Source: Alphaproteobacteria bacterium (lineage in GTDB: Bacteria > Pseudomonadota > Alphaproteobacteria > SHVV01). From it: a DNA stretch of 62,995 bases. The stretch lies in assembly GCA_016869275.1 (NCBI GenBank), contig VGEO01000010.1:1-62995 (forward strand), written 5' to 3'. The number at the start of each line of letters is the position of its first letter. Positions within the stretch are counted from its first letter, which is position 1. This document shows, piece after piece, positions 8,664 through 18,383 of the stretch. Under the pieces are notes generated by a model. That model did no database searches. It saw nothing but the letters and a program-made list of their open reading frames with translations, and had not been told where the DNA came from. Both the position numbers and the translations under genes were made by a program.

Positions 8664-9398
8664 TCAGGAGGCCTTCTTGAGGTCGACCAGCAACGTGTTG
8701 ACGAACAACGCCGCCAGCATCAACGACAAGAAAAACACGATGTCGCGCAAATCGACCAGCCCCTGGGTGATGGCGGTGAAGTGCGACAGGAACGAAAGCG
8801 ACGCGATCAGCTCGATCGCGAAGTCGGGCGCCCATGCTTTGAACGCGCCCTGGACCAGCTCGACGCCGCTCATCAGGAACAAGAAGCAAACCGCGGCACC
8901 GAGGATGAAGGCGATCACCTGGTTCTTGTTGAGGGCCGAAACGCAGGCGCCGACCGAAAGCAGCGCGCCGGCCATCAGCCAGCTCGCGACGTAGCTGGCG
9001 AGGATGACGCCGTTGTCGGGATCGCCGAGCACGTTGACCGTGATCCAGATCGGGAACGTCAGCACCAGCGCCGCGCCGGCGACGAACCACGCGGCCAGGA
9101 ACTTGCCGAGCACGACCTGAACGGTCGAAACCGGCAACGTCATCAGGAGTTCGATCGTGCCCGAGCGCCGTTCCTCGGCCCACAACCGCATCGCCAACGC
9201 CGGGATCAAGAACAGATAGAGCCAGGGGTGGAACAGGAAGAACGGCGTGAGGTCGGCCTGCGCCCGGCTGAAGAACCCGCCGATGAAGAATGTGAACGAA
9301 CCGGTCATCGCCAGAAAGATGACGATGAAGACGTAAGCGAGCGGCGTCGAAAAATACGCCAGCAGCTCGCGTTTGATGATGCTCCAGGTCACCGACAT
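8664..9398 (-). CDS. ABC-2 type permease, GldF-like
   Basis: 244-residue integral membrane protein with about six hydrophobic segments. It opens with the ABC-2 pattern TWSIIKRELLAYFSTPLAYVFIVIFL and carries EERRSGTIELLMTLPVS, the motif by which ABC-2 permeases contact their ATPase. I placed the start at ATG 9398 (MSVTWSIIKREL), 11 bases after the ATPase stop; longer frames run back into the ATPase gene. Together with the ATPase (9410-10138) and GldG-like protein (6683-8644) it would form an inner-membrane exporter or envelope-remodelling complex. Substrate unknown. Confidence 0.88.
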   Translation of the reverse strand: MSVTWSIIKRELLAYFSTPLAYVFIVIFLAMTGSFTFFIGGFFSRAQADLTPFFLFHPWLYLFLIPALAMRLWAEERRSGTIELLMTLPVSTVQVVLGKFLAAWFVAGAALVLTFPIWITVNVLGDPDNGVILASYVASWLMAGALLSVGACVSALNKNQVIAFILGAAVCFLFLMSGVELVQGAFKAWAPDFAIELIASLSFLSHFTAITQGLVDLRDIVFFLSLMLAALFVNTLLVDLKKAS

Positions 9399-9409
9399 CG
9401 CCGCCTCCG

Positions 9410-10138
9410 TCACGCCGCCTTGCGGGTGAGCGCGCGGAACACCTCGTCCAAGTGTCCGTCCTTGGAGCGTGCCCGGAGCTGGAAGGGAGTCTCGTCGACC
9501 AAGAGCCGGCCGTGGGCGATGATGATGGCGCGGGTGCACACCGCTTCGACCTCTTCGAGGATATGGGTCGAGATAATGATCGCCTTCTTGCTCGCCATTT
9601 CGGCCAGCAACTGGCGCACTTCGTGTTTCTGATTGGGATCGAGCCCGTCGGTCGGCTCGTCGAGCACGAGCACGTCGGGGTCGTGGAGCAACGCCTGCGC
9701 GATGCCGACCCGGCGCTTGTAGCCTTTGGACAAAGTCTCGATCGGCTGGAAGAACACGCTTTCGAGGTGGAGCTTGGCGGTCACCTCCTCGATCCGGCGT
9801 TTCTTTTCGGCGGCGGCAAAGCCGCGCACGTTGCTCACGAAATCGAGCAGCGACTTGGGCGTCATGTCCGCGTAGAGCGGCGCGCCTTCGGGCAGGTAGC
9901 CGACGCGGCGCTTGACCGCGACCGGGTCTTCGGTGACGTCGAAGCCGGCAACCCGGGCCGTCCCTGTCGTCGGCGGCAGGAAGCCGGTCACCATCTTCAT
10001 GGTCGTCGACTTTCCGGAGCCGTTCGGTCCGAGAAACCCGAGCACCTCGCCGCGCGCCACCGAGAACGACAGATTGTCGACTGCGGTGAGCGGCCCGAAC
10101 CGCTTGCTGAGCTTGTCGACCTCGATCAGGACGTTCAT
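9410..10138 (-). CDS. ABC transporter ATP-binding protein, GldA-like
   Basis: 242-residue ATPase with Walker A GPNGSGKST, Q-loop GYLPEGAPLY, signature LSKGYKRRVG, Walker B VLVLDEPTDGLDP and switch histidine IISTHI. The LSKGY variant signature and short length are typical of ATPases paired with ABC-2 permeases. Start ATG 10138 (MNVLIEVDKLSKRFG) is preferred over an upstream in-frame start at 10192 that would fall inside the groESL terminator region. It is the first gene of the four-gene gld-type operon. The promoter is presumably in the 43 bases between it and the groESL terminator, but I see no clear one. Confidence 0.9.
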   Translation of the reverse strand: MNVLIEVDKLSKRFGPLTAVDNLSFSVARGEVLGFLGPNGSGKSTTMKMVTGFLPPTTGTARVAGFDVTEDPVAVKRRVGYLPEGAPLYADMTPKSLLDFVSNVRGFAAAEKKRRIEEVTAKLHLESVFFQPIETLSKGYKRRVGIAQALLHDPDVLVLDEPTDGLDPNQKHEVRQLLAEMASKKAIIISTHILEEVEAVCTRAIIIAHGRLLVDETPFQLRARSKDGHLDEVFRALTRKAA

Positions 10139-10181
10139 ACCCGCGTACTCTCGTTGCCCGACGCGTACCGTAGCGTACGAA

Positions 10182-10204
10182 GCGGGGGGCACGGCGCCCC
10201 CCGC
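10182..10204 (-). terminator. Intrinsic-type terminator hairpin after groL
   Basis: A perfect 9-bp stem, GCGGGGGGC (10182-10190) and GCCCCCCGC (10196-10204) with a 5-nt loop, lies 15 bases past the groL stop. Reading the minus strand, only a weak pyrimidine stretch (CTTCGT) follows, so termination may be partial or factor-assisted. Confidence 0.6.
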
Positions 10205-10219
10205 CGCGTCACAACCTCG

Positions 10220-11866
<1,647 letters not shown>

Positions 11867-11872
11867 CTACCG

Positions 11873-12190
11873 CTAGGCGGCTTTCTTGCTGGATTTCGCT
11901 TGGTCGATGACGGCCATGATGTCCGACTCGCGGAGGATCACGACTTCTTCGCCATCGAGCTTGGTCTCGGTGCCCGAGAATTTCCCGAACAACACGCGAT
12001 CGCCGACCTTGACCTCGAGCGGGATCAGCTTGCCGTCGTCGCCGCGCGCGCCGTTGCCGACGGCGACAATCTCGCCTTCCATCGGTTTTTCCTGGGCCGT
12101 ATCGGGAATGATGATCCCGCCGGCGGTCCGCGCTTCTTGAGTTAGACGCCGCACGACGACACGGTCATGCAGCGGTCTGAATTTCGCCAT
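11873..12190 (-). CDS. groS: Co-chaperonin GroES (10 kDa)
   Basis: 105-residue heptameric lid of the GroEL chamber. The family pattern is complete: [12 protein letters not shown], the mobile loop [42 protein letters not shown] and [16 protein letters not shown]. Translation starts at ATG 12190 with a GGAGGG site eight bases upstream; an in-frame start 11 codons earlier would overlap the leader and is unlikely. It is the first gene of the groESL operon, immediately downstream of a perfect CIRCE operator. Confidence 0.96.
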   Translation of the reverse strand: MAKFRPLHDRVVVRRLTQEARTAGGIIIPDTAQEKPMEGEIVAVGNGARGDDGKLIPLEVKVGDRVLFGKFSGTETKLDGEEVVILRESDIMAVIDQAKSSKKAA

Positions 12191-12216
12191 GTTCGTCCCT
12201 CCAGGGTTCGTACTTG

Positions 12217-12243
12217 TTAGCACTCAGCCAAAGCGAGTGCTAA
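12217..12243 (-). promoter_or_regulatory. CIRCE operator (HrcA binding site) of groESL
   Basis: TTAGCACTC (12217-12225) and GAGTGCTAA (12235-12243) are exact matches to both CIRCE arms, separated by the standard 9 bases. The element lies at the predicted transcript start, 26 bases before groS. HrcA repression in unstressed cells is established for this element; hrcA itself is not in the window. Confidence 0.97.
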
Positions 12244-12253
12244 ATCCGGGCGT

Positions 12254-12282
12254 CATATCGTTCAAGGCGGTCGCGTTGTCAA
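12254..12282 (-). promoter_or_regulatory. Sigma-70-type promoter of groESL
   Basis: On the minus strand a perfect -35 TTGACA (plus-strand 12277-12282) is 17 bases from a -10 GATATG (12254-12259). Transcription would begin near 12247, placing CIRCE at +4 to +30. I saw no sigma-32-type promoter, so heat control may rest mainly on HrcA. Confidence 0.75.
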
Positions 12283-12343
12283 GCGGCGCTATCAGCAGTC
12301 GCGGGCGTCTGCTGTTAAGATATTGATATTAATAGAGTTTTAC

Positions 12344-12372
12344 TTGACGTTAAACACTGGTAACGGACAATG
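12344..12372 (+). promoter_or_regulatory. Possible promoter for usg
   Basis: TTGACG (12344-12349), a 17-base spacer and ACAATG (12367-12372) lie in a locally AT-rich stretch 40 bases before usg. The -35 is good and the -10 is weak. Divergent orientation from groESL requires some promoter here. Confidence 0.4.
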
Positions 12373-12411
12373 GCCGGGATCGTGTCGTAACCCTTTGAAC
12401 GAGTGTTGCTG

Positions 12412-12678
12412 ATGCCGCCCCACGCCACCTTACAGCACCAGGGGTACCGTCTCACCACCGCCGAAATTCTGTACCACCTGCCGGACCATCCGACACTGCT
12501 GCAGTCATACCTCTGGCAAGAGTACGACCTGTTGCCGCGGCTTCCCGTTCTCGCCGGCTTCCTCACCTATTGGCAACGCTCGATCGAGGGCCGCATCCAC
12601 TCGGTCAAGGTCGCGACCGCCGGTCTTTGCCAACCGATCCGACTCGACTTCGTCGACCACGAGTTCGTCCTGCACTAA
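12412..12678 (+). CDS. usg: Usg family protein
   Basis: 88-residue protein of the Usg family found in Alphaproteobacteria, sometimes near tryptophan genes. Family signatures are GYRLTTAEILYHLPDHPTLL, YLWQEYDLLPRLPVL, FLTYWQRSIEGRIHSVKVA and a short conserved C-terminus. No catalytic role is known. I prefer ATG 12412; a GTG at 12403 in the same frame would add three residues and neither has a strong ribosome-binding site. Here the gene stands between groESL and a Rid-family gene, with no trp genes nearby. The identification rests on family pattern, not on function. Confidence 0.88.
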   Translation: MPPHATLQHQGYRLTTAEILYHLPDHPTLLQSYLWQEYDLLPRLPVLAGFLTYWQRSIEGRIHSVKVATAGLCQPIRLDFVDHEFVLH

Positions 12679-12752
12679 CGAAGCTCCCACCGGCGCCGGC
12701 TGCCGACGCTAGAATGGCGGCGCGTGGGTCCGCGTATTCACCGGAGGGAGCG

Positions 12753-13211
12753 ATGAAATCGAAGCAGCTTTTCAATCCGAAGACCTTAGGCGAGCCGGTC
12801 GGGCCGTTCTCGCGCGCGGTCAAGATCGGCGACATCCTCTACGTTTCAGGAACGTCGGCGATCACCCACCAAAGCGGCCCGATCTGGACGCGGCCGCTGG
12901 CCCCCGACTTCGAGACCCAGGCCCGCCAGACCTTCGAGAACATCCGCCGCGTCATGGAAGACGCCGGCGGCAGTTTGAACGACATCTTCAAGATCACGAT
13001 GCTGTTGAAGGACCGCAAGCACTTCGACCAGATCAGCAAGCTCCGCGCCGAGTATCTGCCCGAGCGTGCTTATTCGAGCACCGGGTTCATCACCGAACTG
13101 ATGCGCGAAGACATGCTGATCGAAATCAGCGCCGAGGCGTACTTGCCGGTACGGCGAAAACGCCGCCCGGCCGCAGCCCGACCGGCGCGCCGTACGAGGG
13201 CGCGACGCTAG
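12753..13211 (+). CDS. Rid-family (YjgF/YER057c/UK114) protein with basic tail
   Basis: 152-residue Rid-family protein with the core pattern VGPFSRAVKIGDILYVSGTS, FENIRRVMEDAGGSLNDIFKITMLL and EDMLIEISAEAYL. In RidA enamine/imine deaminases an arginine (Arg105 of E. coli RidA) contacts the substrate carboxylate; the equivalent position here appears to be tyrosine (LPERAYSSTG), so it is probably not a classical RidA. The C-terminus adds an unusual arginine-rich extension (about 20 residues). Start ATG 12753 has a strong GGAGGGAG site. It is convergent with the amidohydrolase gene across a 12-bp hairpin. Rid paralogues include 2-aminomuconate deaminases of aminoaromatic pathways, a possible role here. 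Confidence 0.85.
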   Translation: MKSKQLFNPKTLGEPVGPFSRAVKIGDILYVSGTSAITHQSGPIWTRPLAPDFETQARQTFENIRRVMEDAGGSLNDIFKITMLLKDRKHFDQISKLRAEYLPERAYSSTGFITELMREDMLIEISAEAYLPVRRKRRPAAARPARRTRARR

Positions 13212-13221
13212 CCTGTTCGGG

Positions 13222-13256
13222 GCGGTCGCCGCGTTACTCGGCGGCGCGGCGACCGC
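13222..13256. terminator. Bidirectional hairpin between convergent Rid and amidohydrolase genes
   Basis: GCGGTCGCCGCG (13222-13233) pairs perfectly over 12 bp with CGCGGCGACCGC (13245-13256), leaving an 11-nt loop. The right arm overlaps the last codons of the amidohydrolase gene. There is no T-run on either side, so it may work with Rho or as an RNA-end protector. Confidence 0.5.
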
Positions 13257-14379
13257 GCGTCCGCGCGCTCACCATGGCGGCGGCGACATCGATCGCGTAA
13301 AGACGCTGCGCGTTGGCGAAGGTGATGTCGCGGAGCGTCCGCTCCGGCAGCTTGCCGAACGCCCGCTTCACGGCGCGGTGGCTGTTGGGATAGGTGCAGC
13401 GCGCGTGCGGGAAATCCGAGCCCCACACCACGGTCTTCATGTCGACGACCCCGAGCGCCCGATCGACGAAGGGGTCGTCGACCGTGCCGTGGTAGACGTT
13501 TCGCATATAGTCCTTGATCGGCCGCTTCGGCATCTTCATGCCGATCGCCGGCCCCAACTGCTTCTGACGCTGGACCGCGCGGAACATCCAATAGACCAGC
13601 CACGACACCTCGTACTCGGAGAGCACGAGCTTGAGCTTGGGGAAGCGGTCGAGAATGCCGCCGAAGACGAATTCGGCCGAGAGCACCGGGGCGGCTTCGG
13701 TCAGGAGGTACCAGCTCGTGCGCGGCGCTTCGGTCCGCTCCTCGCCGTGCATGGTGAACGAATCGCGCGCGTTGCCGGTGATGATGTGAAGGACCACGGG
13801 AATGCCGAGCGCCTCGGCCCGCGCCCAGAACTTGTCGTAGTGCGGGTCGCGGTAGCGCGGCCATTCGGGCCGGGCGTCGCAGTTGATCATCGCCCCGACC
13901 ATGCCCTTCTTGGCGATGCGCTCGAGCTCGGCGACCGCCCAGTCGACGTCCTCCATGAAGATGACGGCGGTGCCGAACAGCCGGGTCGGGTCGGCGGTGC
14001 AATGCTCGGCAAGCCAGTCGTTGAAGACGCGGCAGCAGTCCTGGGCCAAGCGCCAGTTGCGGATCCGCATCGAATAGAGCATCGCAGTCGGATTGATGAT
14101 CTCGGCCAGGATGCCGTCCTCGTCGTTGCAGTCGAGCCGGGCGTAGGGGTCGGTCGAGGCGCGCAAGATCTTCCGCTGCAGCGCGCCCTTGCCCTCGACC
14201 AGCGCCTCGGTGATGTAGGCCTCGTAGCCGGTGAAGTAGAAGTTGCCCTTGCGCCCCTTCCACTCCGGGATCGACCTCGGCGTCTCGTCGCCGTAGCGCC
14301 GTCCAAGCGCGCGCACGAACAGATCGGCGGGCTCGATCACGTGCGAGTCGGCGGAGATCAACCAGTCGCGGGCGGCCAT
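13234..14379 (-). CDS. Amidohydrolase-2 family TIM-barrel metal-dependent hydrolase/decarboxylase A
   Basis: 381-residue amidohydrolase-superfamily protein of the COG2159 type, a group that includes 2-amino-3-carboxymuconate semialdehyde decarboxylase and dihydroxybenzoate decarboxylases. The first strand carries the D-x-H metal motif (ISADSHVIEP). Further on are VLHIITGN and the C-terminal VVWGSDFPHARCTYP, where SDFPH holds the conserved catalytic aspartate. It resembles the second amidohydrolase at 28776-29876 (shared SADSHV, PPYRD/WPRYRD-P-x-Y, IIxGxx). Start ATG 14379 gives the conserved N-terminus and has an AGGAGA-like site. Substrate unknown; decarboxylation or hydrolysis of a ring-cleavage product would fit the neighbourhood. 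Confidence 0.85.
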   Translation of the reverse strand: MAARDWLISADSHVIEPADLFVRALGRRYGDETPRSIPEWKGRKGNFYFTGYEAYITEALVEGKGALQRKILRASTDPYARLDCNDEDGILAEIINPTAMLYSMRIRNWRLAQDCCRVFNDWLAEHCTADPTRLFGTAVIFMEDVDWAVAELERIAKKGMVGAMINCDARPEWPRYRDPHYDKFWARAEALGIPVVLHIITGNARDSFTMHGEERTEAPRTSWYLLTEAAPVLSAEFVFGGILDRFPKLKLVLSEYEVSWLVYWMFRAVQRQKQLGPAIGMKMPKRPIKDYMRNVYHGTVDDPFVDRALGVVDMKTVVWGSDFPHARCTYPNSHRAVKRAFGKLPERTLRDITFANAQRLYAIDVAAAMVSARTRGRRAAE

Positions 14380-14448
14380 CGATTTCTCCTGTGGCTGTTG
14401 CCGCAACCTTTGCAGACCGACCCACGACCCGCAACCGCTGTACGTGAA

Positions 14449-14477
14449 CCGTCACCCAACGGTAACGTCCGTGTCAC
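14449..14477 (+). promoter_or_regulatory. PHO-box-like heptamer array upstream of phoX
   Basis: Three heptamers lie in exact 11-base register: CCGTCAC (14449-14455), CGGTAAC (14460-14466) and GTGTCAC (14471-14477). PhoB boxes are CTGTCAT-like heptamers repeated every 11 bases; these match at about 5, 4 and 5 of 7 positions. The array ends 52 bases before the phoX start, where PhoB sites replace the -35 element. Spacing and gene identity both support phosphate control. Confidence 0.55.
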
Positions 14478-14529
14478 GCCGCCTCGGTAACCTCGGCTTC
14501 GACACCATCGCCTGTTGGAAGGAGCGGCT

Positions 14530-16488
14530 ATGACGTTGAGCAAGAATGATTATTCGGCCGATCCCGGGTCCAGGCCTGGGACCGCGGACACCGTCACCAA
14601 CCCGACCGCGGGTACCACGTTCGGCGAGGTCCTGGCCCTCCGCTATTCGCGCCGCGACGCGCTGTGCGGCTTGGCCGCGACCGGCGTTATCGCCGCGCTC
14701 GACACCGGCTTCGCCGATGCGCTCAACGGCGGTACCAGTCCGAGCGCGCGTGCCGATGGGGCGAAGAGCCAGTTCACGTTCGCCGAAATCAAGCACGGGG
14801 TCGATGAAACCCACCACGTCGCGCCCGGCTATAGCGCCGATGTCTTGATCCGGTGGGGCGCCCCGGTCACCGCCGATGCGCCTGACTTCGATCCGATGAA
14901 ACAAAGCACTGCCGCTCAATCCAAGCAGTTCGGCTACAACTGCGACTTCATCGGATATTTCCCACTGCCGCGCGGGTCGAGCGCGAGCGAGCGCGCCCTC
15001 CTCGCGGTCAACCACGAGTACACGATCCCCGGTCTCATGTTCGCGCGTGTCGAAGGAACGCGGGAGCAGGTCGCGATCGAATTGGCGGCGCTCGGCGCTT
15101 CGATCGTCGAAGTACGGAAGGACCCGCGCGGCGAGTGGCAGGTCGTGCCGCACAGCCGCCATGGCCGGCGCATCACCGCGGAAACGCCGATGCGGATTTC
15201 GGGCCCCGCCGCCGGCGATCATCGCCTGAAGACCAAGGCCGATCCGACCGGAACCACGGTCCTCGGCATGCTCGCCAACTGCGCCGGAGGTCAGACGCCG
15301 TGGGGCACCTATCTCTCGGCCGAAGAGAACTTCCACGGCTTTTTCAGCGGCGGCGCGAACGGGCTAAGGCCGAGTCGATCCGAGCGACGCTACGGCATCC
15401 CCGGCGGCACCTCGCGCTGGGCGCGCTTCGATGCGCGCTTCGACATCGGCGTCGAGCCGAACGAACCCAACCGGTTCGGTTGGATCGTCGAGATCGATCC
15501 ATACGATTCGAGCGCGATGCCGCGCAAGCGCACCGCCCTTGGTCGTTTCCGGCACGAAGGTGCCGAGACGATCCTCAACCGTGACGGCCGCGTCGTCGTC
15601 TATTCGGGCGACGACCAGGCGAACGAGTACATCTACCGGTTCGTGACGAACGGACGCTTCGATCCAACAAGTCCGGCCGCCAACCGCGATCTCCTCGACT
15701 CCGGTGCGCTTTCGGTCGCCAAGTTTGCCGCCGACGGCACGCTCGCATGGTTGCCCCTCGTCCACGGTCACGGCCCGCTCACCGCGGCGAACGGCTTTAC
15801 CGGTCAAGCCGACGTCGTTATCGATGCGCGCCTGGCCGCCGACCTCCTCGGCGCGACCAAGATGGACCGGCCCGAGGACATCGAACCCGATCCGAGGACC
15901 GGCAAGGTCTACGCGGTCATGACCCGCAATGCCGATCGCCGCCCCGATCAGGTCGACGGCGCCAATCCGCGCGGCCCCAACCCGTTCGGCCACATCATCG
16001 AAATCGCACCGACGGACGGCGACCATGCGGCCCCGACCGCGCGCTGGGAGCTCTTGATCGCGGCCGGCAATCCGCGCGATCCGGCGCATCGGGCGGCGTA
16101 CCACCCGGCGACGTCGGCGAATGGCTGGTTCGCCGCCCCCGACAACATCGCTTTCGATCCCGCCGGGCGCCTCTGGGTCGCGACCGACCAGGGCTCGACG
16201 TGGTCGAAGTCGGGCACGGCCGACGGTCTCTGGGCGATTGAGACCGATGGCGCGTACCGTGGTTATTCGCGGATGTTCTTCCGCGCGCCGCTTGGTGCCG
16301 AAGTGACCGGACCTCGATTTACGCCGGACGGAACGACGCTCTTTCTTTCGATCCAGCACCCCGGCGCGCATGGCGGCAAGGGTTTCGCCGATCCGGCGAC
16401 GCACTGGCCCGACTTCGCACCCGGCATGCCGCCCCGGCCCGCGGTCGTCGCCATCACCCGGAACGACGGCGGCGTGATCGGCGCTTAA
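14530..16488 (+). CDS. phoX: PhoX-type alkaline phosphatase (DUF839), Tat-exported
   Basis: 652-residue protein of the PhoX family, periplasmic calcium/iron-dependent phosphomonoesterases that release phosphate from organic esters. The N-terminal region carries a twin-arginine motif (SRRDALCGLAATG) placed about 45 residues in, as usual for PhoX. Family segments include LLAVNHEYT, LANCAGGQTPWGTYLSAEENFHGFF, IVEIDPYD, RPEDIEPDPRTGKVYAVMTRN and PDNIAFDPAGRLWVATDQG. ATG 14530 follows GGAAGGAG. The gene is monocistronic and its last four bases overlap the convergent oxidoreductase gene. The PHO-box-like array upstream supports induction by phosphate starvation. Confidence 0.92.
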   Translation: MTLSKNDYSADPGSRPGTADTVTNPTAGTTFGEVLALRYSRRDALCGLAATGVIAALDTGFADALNGGTSPSARADGAKSQFTFAEIKHGVDETHHVAPGYSADVLIRWGAPVTADAPDFDPMKQSTAAQSKQFGYNCDFIGYFPLPRGSSASERALLAVNHEYTIPGLMFARVEGTREQVAIELAALGASIVEVRKDPRGEWQVVPHSRHGRRITAETPMRISGPAAGDHRLKTKADPTGTTVLGMLANCAGGQTPWGTYLSAEENFHGFFSGGANGLRPSRSERRYGIPGGTSRWARFDARFDIGVEPNEPNRFGWIVEIDPYDSSAMPRKRTALGRFRHEGAETILNRDGRVVVYSGDDQANEYIYRFVTNGRFDPTSPAANRDLLDSGALSVAKFAADGTLAWLPLVHGHGPLTAANGFTGQADVVIDARLAADLLGATKMDRPEDIEPDPRTGKVYAVMTRNADRRPDQVDGANPRGPNPFGHIIEIAPTDGDHAAPTARWELLIAAGNPRDPAHRAAYHPATSANGWFAAPDNIAFDPAGRLWVATDQGSTWSKSGTADGLWAIETDGAYRGYSRMFFRAPLGAEVTGPRFTPDGTTLFLSIQHPGAHGGKGFADPATHWPDFAPGMPPRPAVVAITRNDGGVIGA

Positions 16489-17471
16489 GGCAGCAGCACC
16501 GAAAGCCCGATCGTCTTGCGCGCTTCGAGGTCGCGGTGCGCCTGCGCCGCGTCCTTGAGGGCGTAGCGTTGGCCGATCGGGATCCGGATCGCGCCGGCGG
16601 CGATGAGCTCGAACAGCCGCGTCGCATAGGGCACGAAATTCTCGCGCCCGACGTTGTAGTGGCGCCCGGTCGCGCGCGTGAGGTAGAGCGAACCCTTGTG
16701 CGCGAGATCGACGATGTCGAGCGGCGGCACTTTGCCCGAAGCGTGGCCGTAGCTCACCATCATGCCGCGGGTCCGGATGACGTCGAGCGAGCGCATGAAA
16801 GTCGCTTGCCCGACCGCATCGAAAACGACGTCGACGCCGCGCCCGGCGGTGATCGCCTTGACGCGCGAAACGAAGTCCTCGTTCGCGTAGTCGATCGCGT
16901 GATCGACCCCGAGCAAGCGGACGAACGCGACCTTGTCGGGCCCGCCCGCGGTCGCGATCACGGTCGCGCCCAAATGCTTGGCGAGTTGGCAGGCGATCAG
17001 CCCGACCCCGCCCGAGGCGGCGTGGATCAGCACGGTCTCGCCGGCCTTCACTGGATAGGCGCGCTCGGTCAGATATTGCGCGGTGAGGCCCTTGAGGTAG
17101 GCGGCCGCCGCGACCTCGTCGCTCACCGCGGCGGGAAGGACGAAGACGTCCTTGGCCGCCATGTTGCGGGCTTCGCAATAGGCGCCGAGCGGCGGGGCGC
17201 CATAGGCGACACGGTCGCCGACCTTGCAGTCGACCGCGCCCGCGCCCACGGCTTCGACGACGCCAACCGCTTCGAGGCCGACGATCGCCGGCAGGCCGTC
17301 GACCGGATAATGGTCGTCGCCGCCCTGGCGGTACTTGGTGTCGGCCCAGTTGATGGCGATCGCGGTGTGATGGATCCGCGCCAGGCCCGGGCCGGGCGGC
17401 GGCAGGTCGACGTCTTCCCACGAAAAAACCTCGGGGCCGCCGTGGCGGCGGATCAGGGCGGCCTTGACCAT
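16485..17471 (-). CDS. Quinone oxidoreductase-like medium-chain dehydrogenase/reductase
   Basis: 328-residue MDR-superfamily protein of the quinone oxidoreductase (QOR) branch. The GroES-like N-terminal domain has GLEAVGVVEAVG and KVGDRVAYG; the Rossmann domain has the QOR signature AASGGVGLIACQLAKHLGA for NADPH. The zinc-ligand cysteines of alcohol dehydrogenases are absent. The probable reaction is NADPH-dependent reduction of quinones or enones. It follows the alpha/beta hydrolase gene by 31 bases and so probably ends a LivG-LivF-hydrolase-QOR operon. It overlaps the phoX stop in a tail-to-tail arrangement. Confidence 0.9.
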   Translation of the reverse strand: MVKAALIRRHGGPEVFSWEDVDLPPPGPGLARIHHTAIAINWADTKYRQGGDDHYPVDGLPAIVGLEAVGVVEAVGAGAVDCKVGDRVAYGAPPLGAYCEARNMAAKDVFVLPAAVSDEVAAAAYLKGLTAQYLTERAYPVKAGETVLIHAASGGVGLIACQLAKHLGATVIATAGGPDKVAFVRLLGVDHAIDYANEDFVSRVKAITAGRGVDVVFDAVGQATFMRSLDVIRTRGMMVSYGHASGKVPPLDIVDLAHKGSLYLTRATGRHYNVGRENFVPYATRLFELIAAGAIRIPIGQRYALKDAAQAHRDLEARKTIGLSVLLP

Positions 17472-17502
17472 GTCGGCGATCCTACTTGTGGTGAGGGCGA
17501 TC

Positions 17503-18330
17503 CTACTTGATGAGGAAGCCGGTCACCGCGCGATTGAACTGGTTCGGATGCTCGAACATCGGCATGTGGCCGCACTGGTCGAGAATCAGCAGCTCCGAAT
17601 TGGGGATGCGTTTCTGCCCGGCCTGGGCGTGGGCGAGCGGCGCGCGCACGTCCTCGCGCCCGGTGATGACCAGGGTCGGCAGCTTAATCTGCTCGAGCCG
17701 GGTCACGATCCGCCACGGCAGCGTGAGCTCCTGGTTGAAGTTGGCCTTCGCGATCTCTTCATAGGCCGGGAGGATGTAGTCCTGGGCGTAGAAAGTGAGC
17801 TGCGGCAGCACCGCGGCGTCCGGCACCTTGGTCGGATCGAAACAGACGTTGCCCAAGCGCTTCTTGCAGTTTTCGAACGTCGGTTCGCGCAGTGCCGAGG
17901 TTGCGTTCGCGTACGACTTGCCGAAGCCCTCCTGCAACTGGTCGAGCGGACGGAACACTGATGACGCCCCGACGATCACCAGCTTCTTCATCCGCTCGGG
18001 GCGTTCGAAATAAAGGAGGCACGCGATGGCGGCACCGTAAGAGCTGCCGAGCGCGTGGTACTCTTTGAGGCCGAGGTGATCGGTGAGCGCGGCGACGTGG
18101 CGCATGATCACCGGATGCGCGGCTTGGCCGCCCAATCCCTTCCAGCCAGTGAAACCGTGGCCCAAGAGATCGGGGGCGTAGACGGTAAAATGCTCGGCAA
18201 GAACGTCGATGTTCATGAGCCAGGTATCGGCAGAGATGCCGAGGCCGTGGAGCAGGAGAAGCGCGGGCCCTTTGCCCTCATAGAAATACCGGGTGCGAAC
18301 CCCGCCGATCTCGACAAACGCGACGCGCAT
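17503..18330 (-). CDS. Alpha/beta hydrolase (meta-cleavage-product hydrolase-like) A
   Basis: 275-residue alpha/beta hydrolase. The nucleophile elbow is GSSYGA (serine), the acid is in GREDVRAP and the histidine is in QCGHMPMFEHP, with the oxyanion region LLLHGLGIS. Size and the GHMPxxE-P pattern resemble hydrolases that split C-C bonds in meta-cleavage products (MhpC/BphD group), but epoxide hydrolases and esterases share them. It is 53 bases downstream of LivF and 31 upstream of QOR. A link to uptake and breakdown of the same aromatic-type substrate is inference from position. Confidence 0.85.
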   Translation of the reverse strand: MRVAFVEIGGVRTRYFYEGKGPALLLLHGLGISADTWLMNIDVLAEHFTVYAPDLLGHGFTGWKGLGGQAAHPVIMRHVAALTDHLGLKEYHALGSSYGAAIACLLYFERPERMKKLVIVGASSVFRPLDQLQEGFGKSYANATSALREPTFENCKKRLGNVCFDPTKVPDAAVLPQLTFYAQDYILPAYEEIAKANFNQELTLPWRIVTRLEQIKLPTLVITGREDVRAPLAHAQAGQKRIPNSELLILDQCGHMPMFEHPNQFNRAVTGFLIK

Positions 18331-18383
18331 GGACTTCTCCTTCGCTGGACGGCTGGAACGCTCGCGGCGCGCGAAAGCGCGTC

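Noticed and set aside
6827-8680. A 617-codon open frame antisense to the GldG-like gene
   Set aside because: Composition is dominated by Arg, Asp, Val, Leu and His from antisense GC-rich codons; the opposite strand encodes a clear GldG-like protein.
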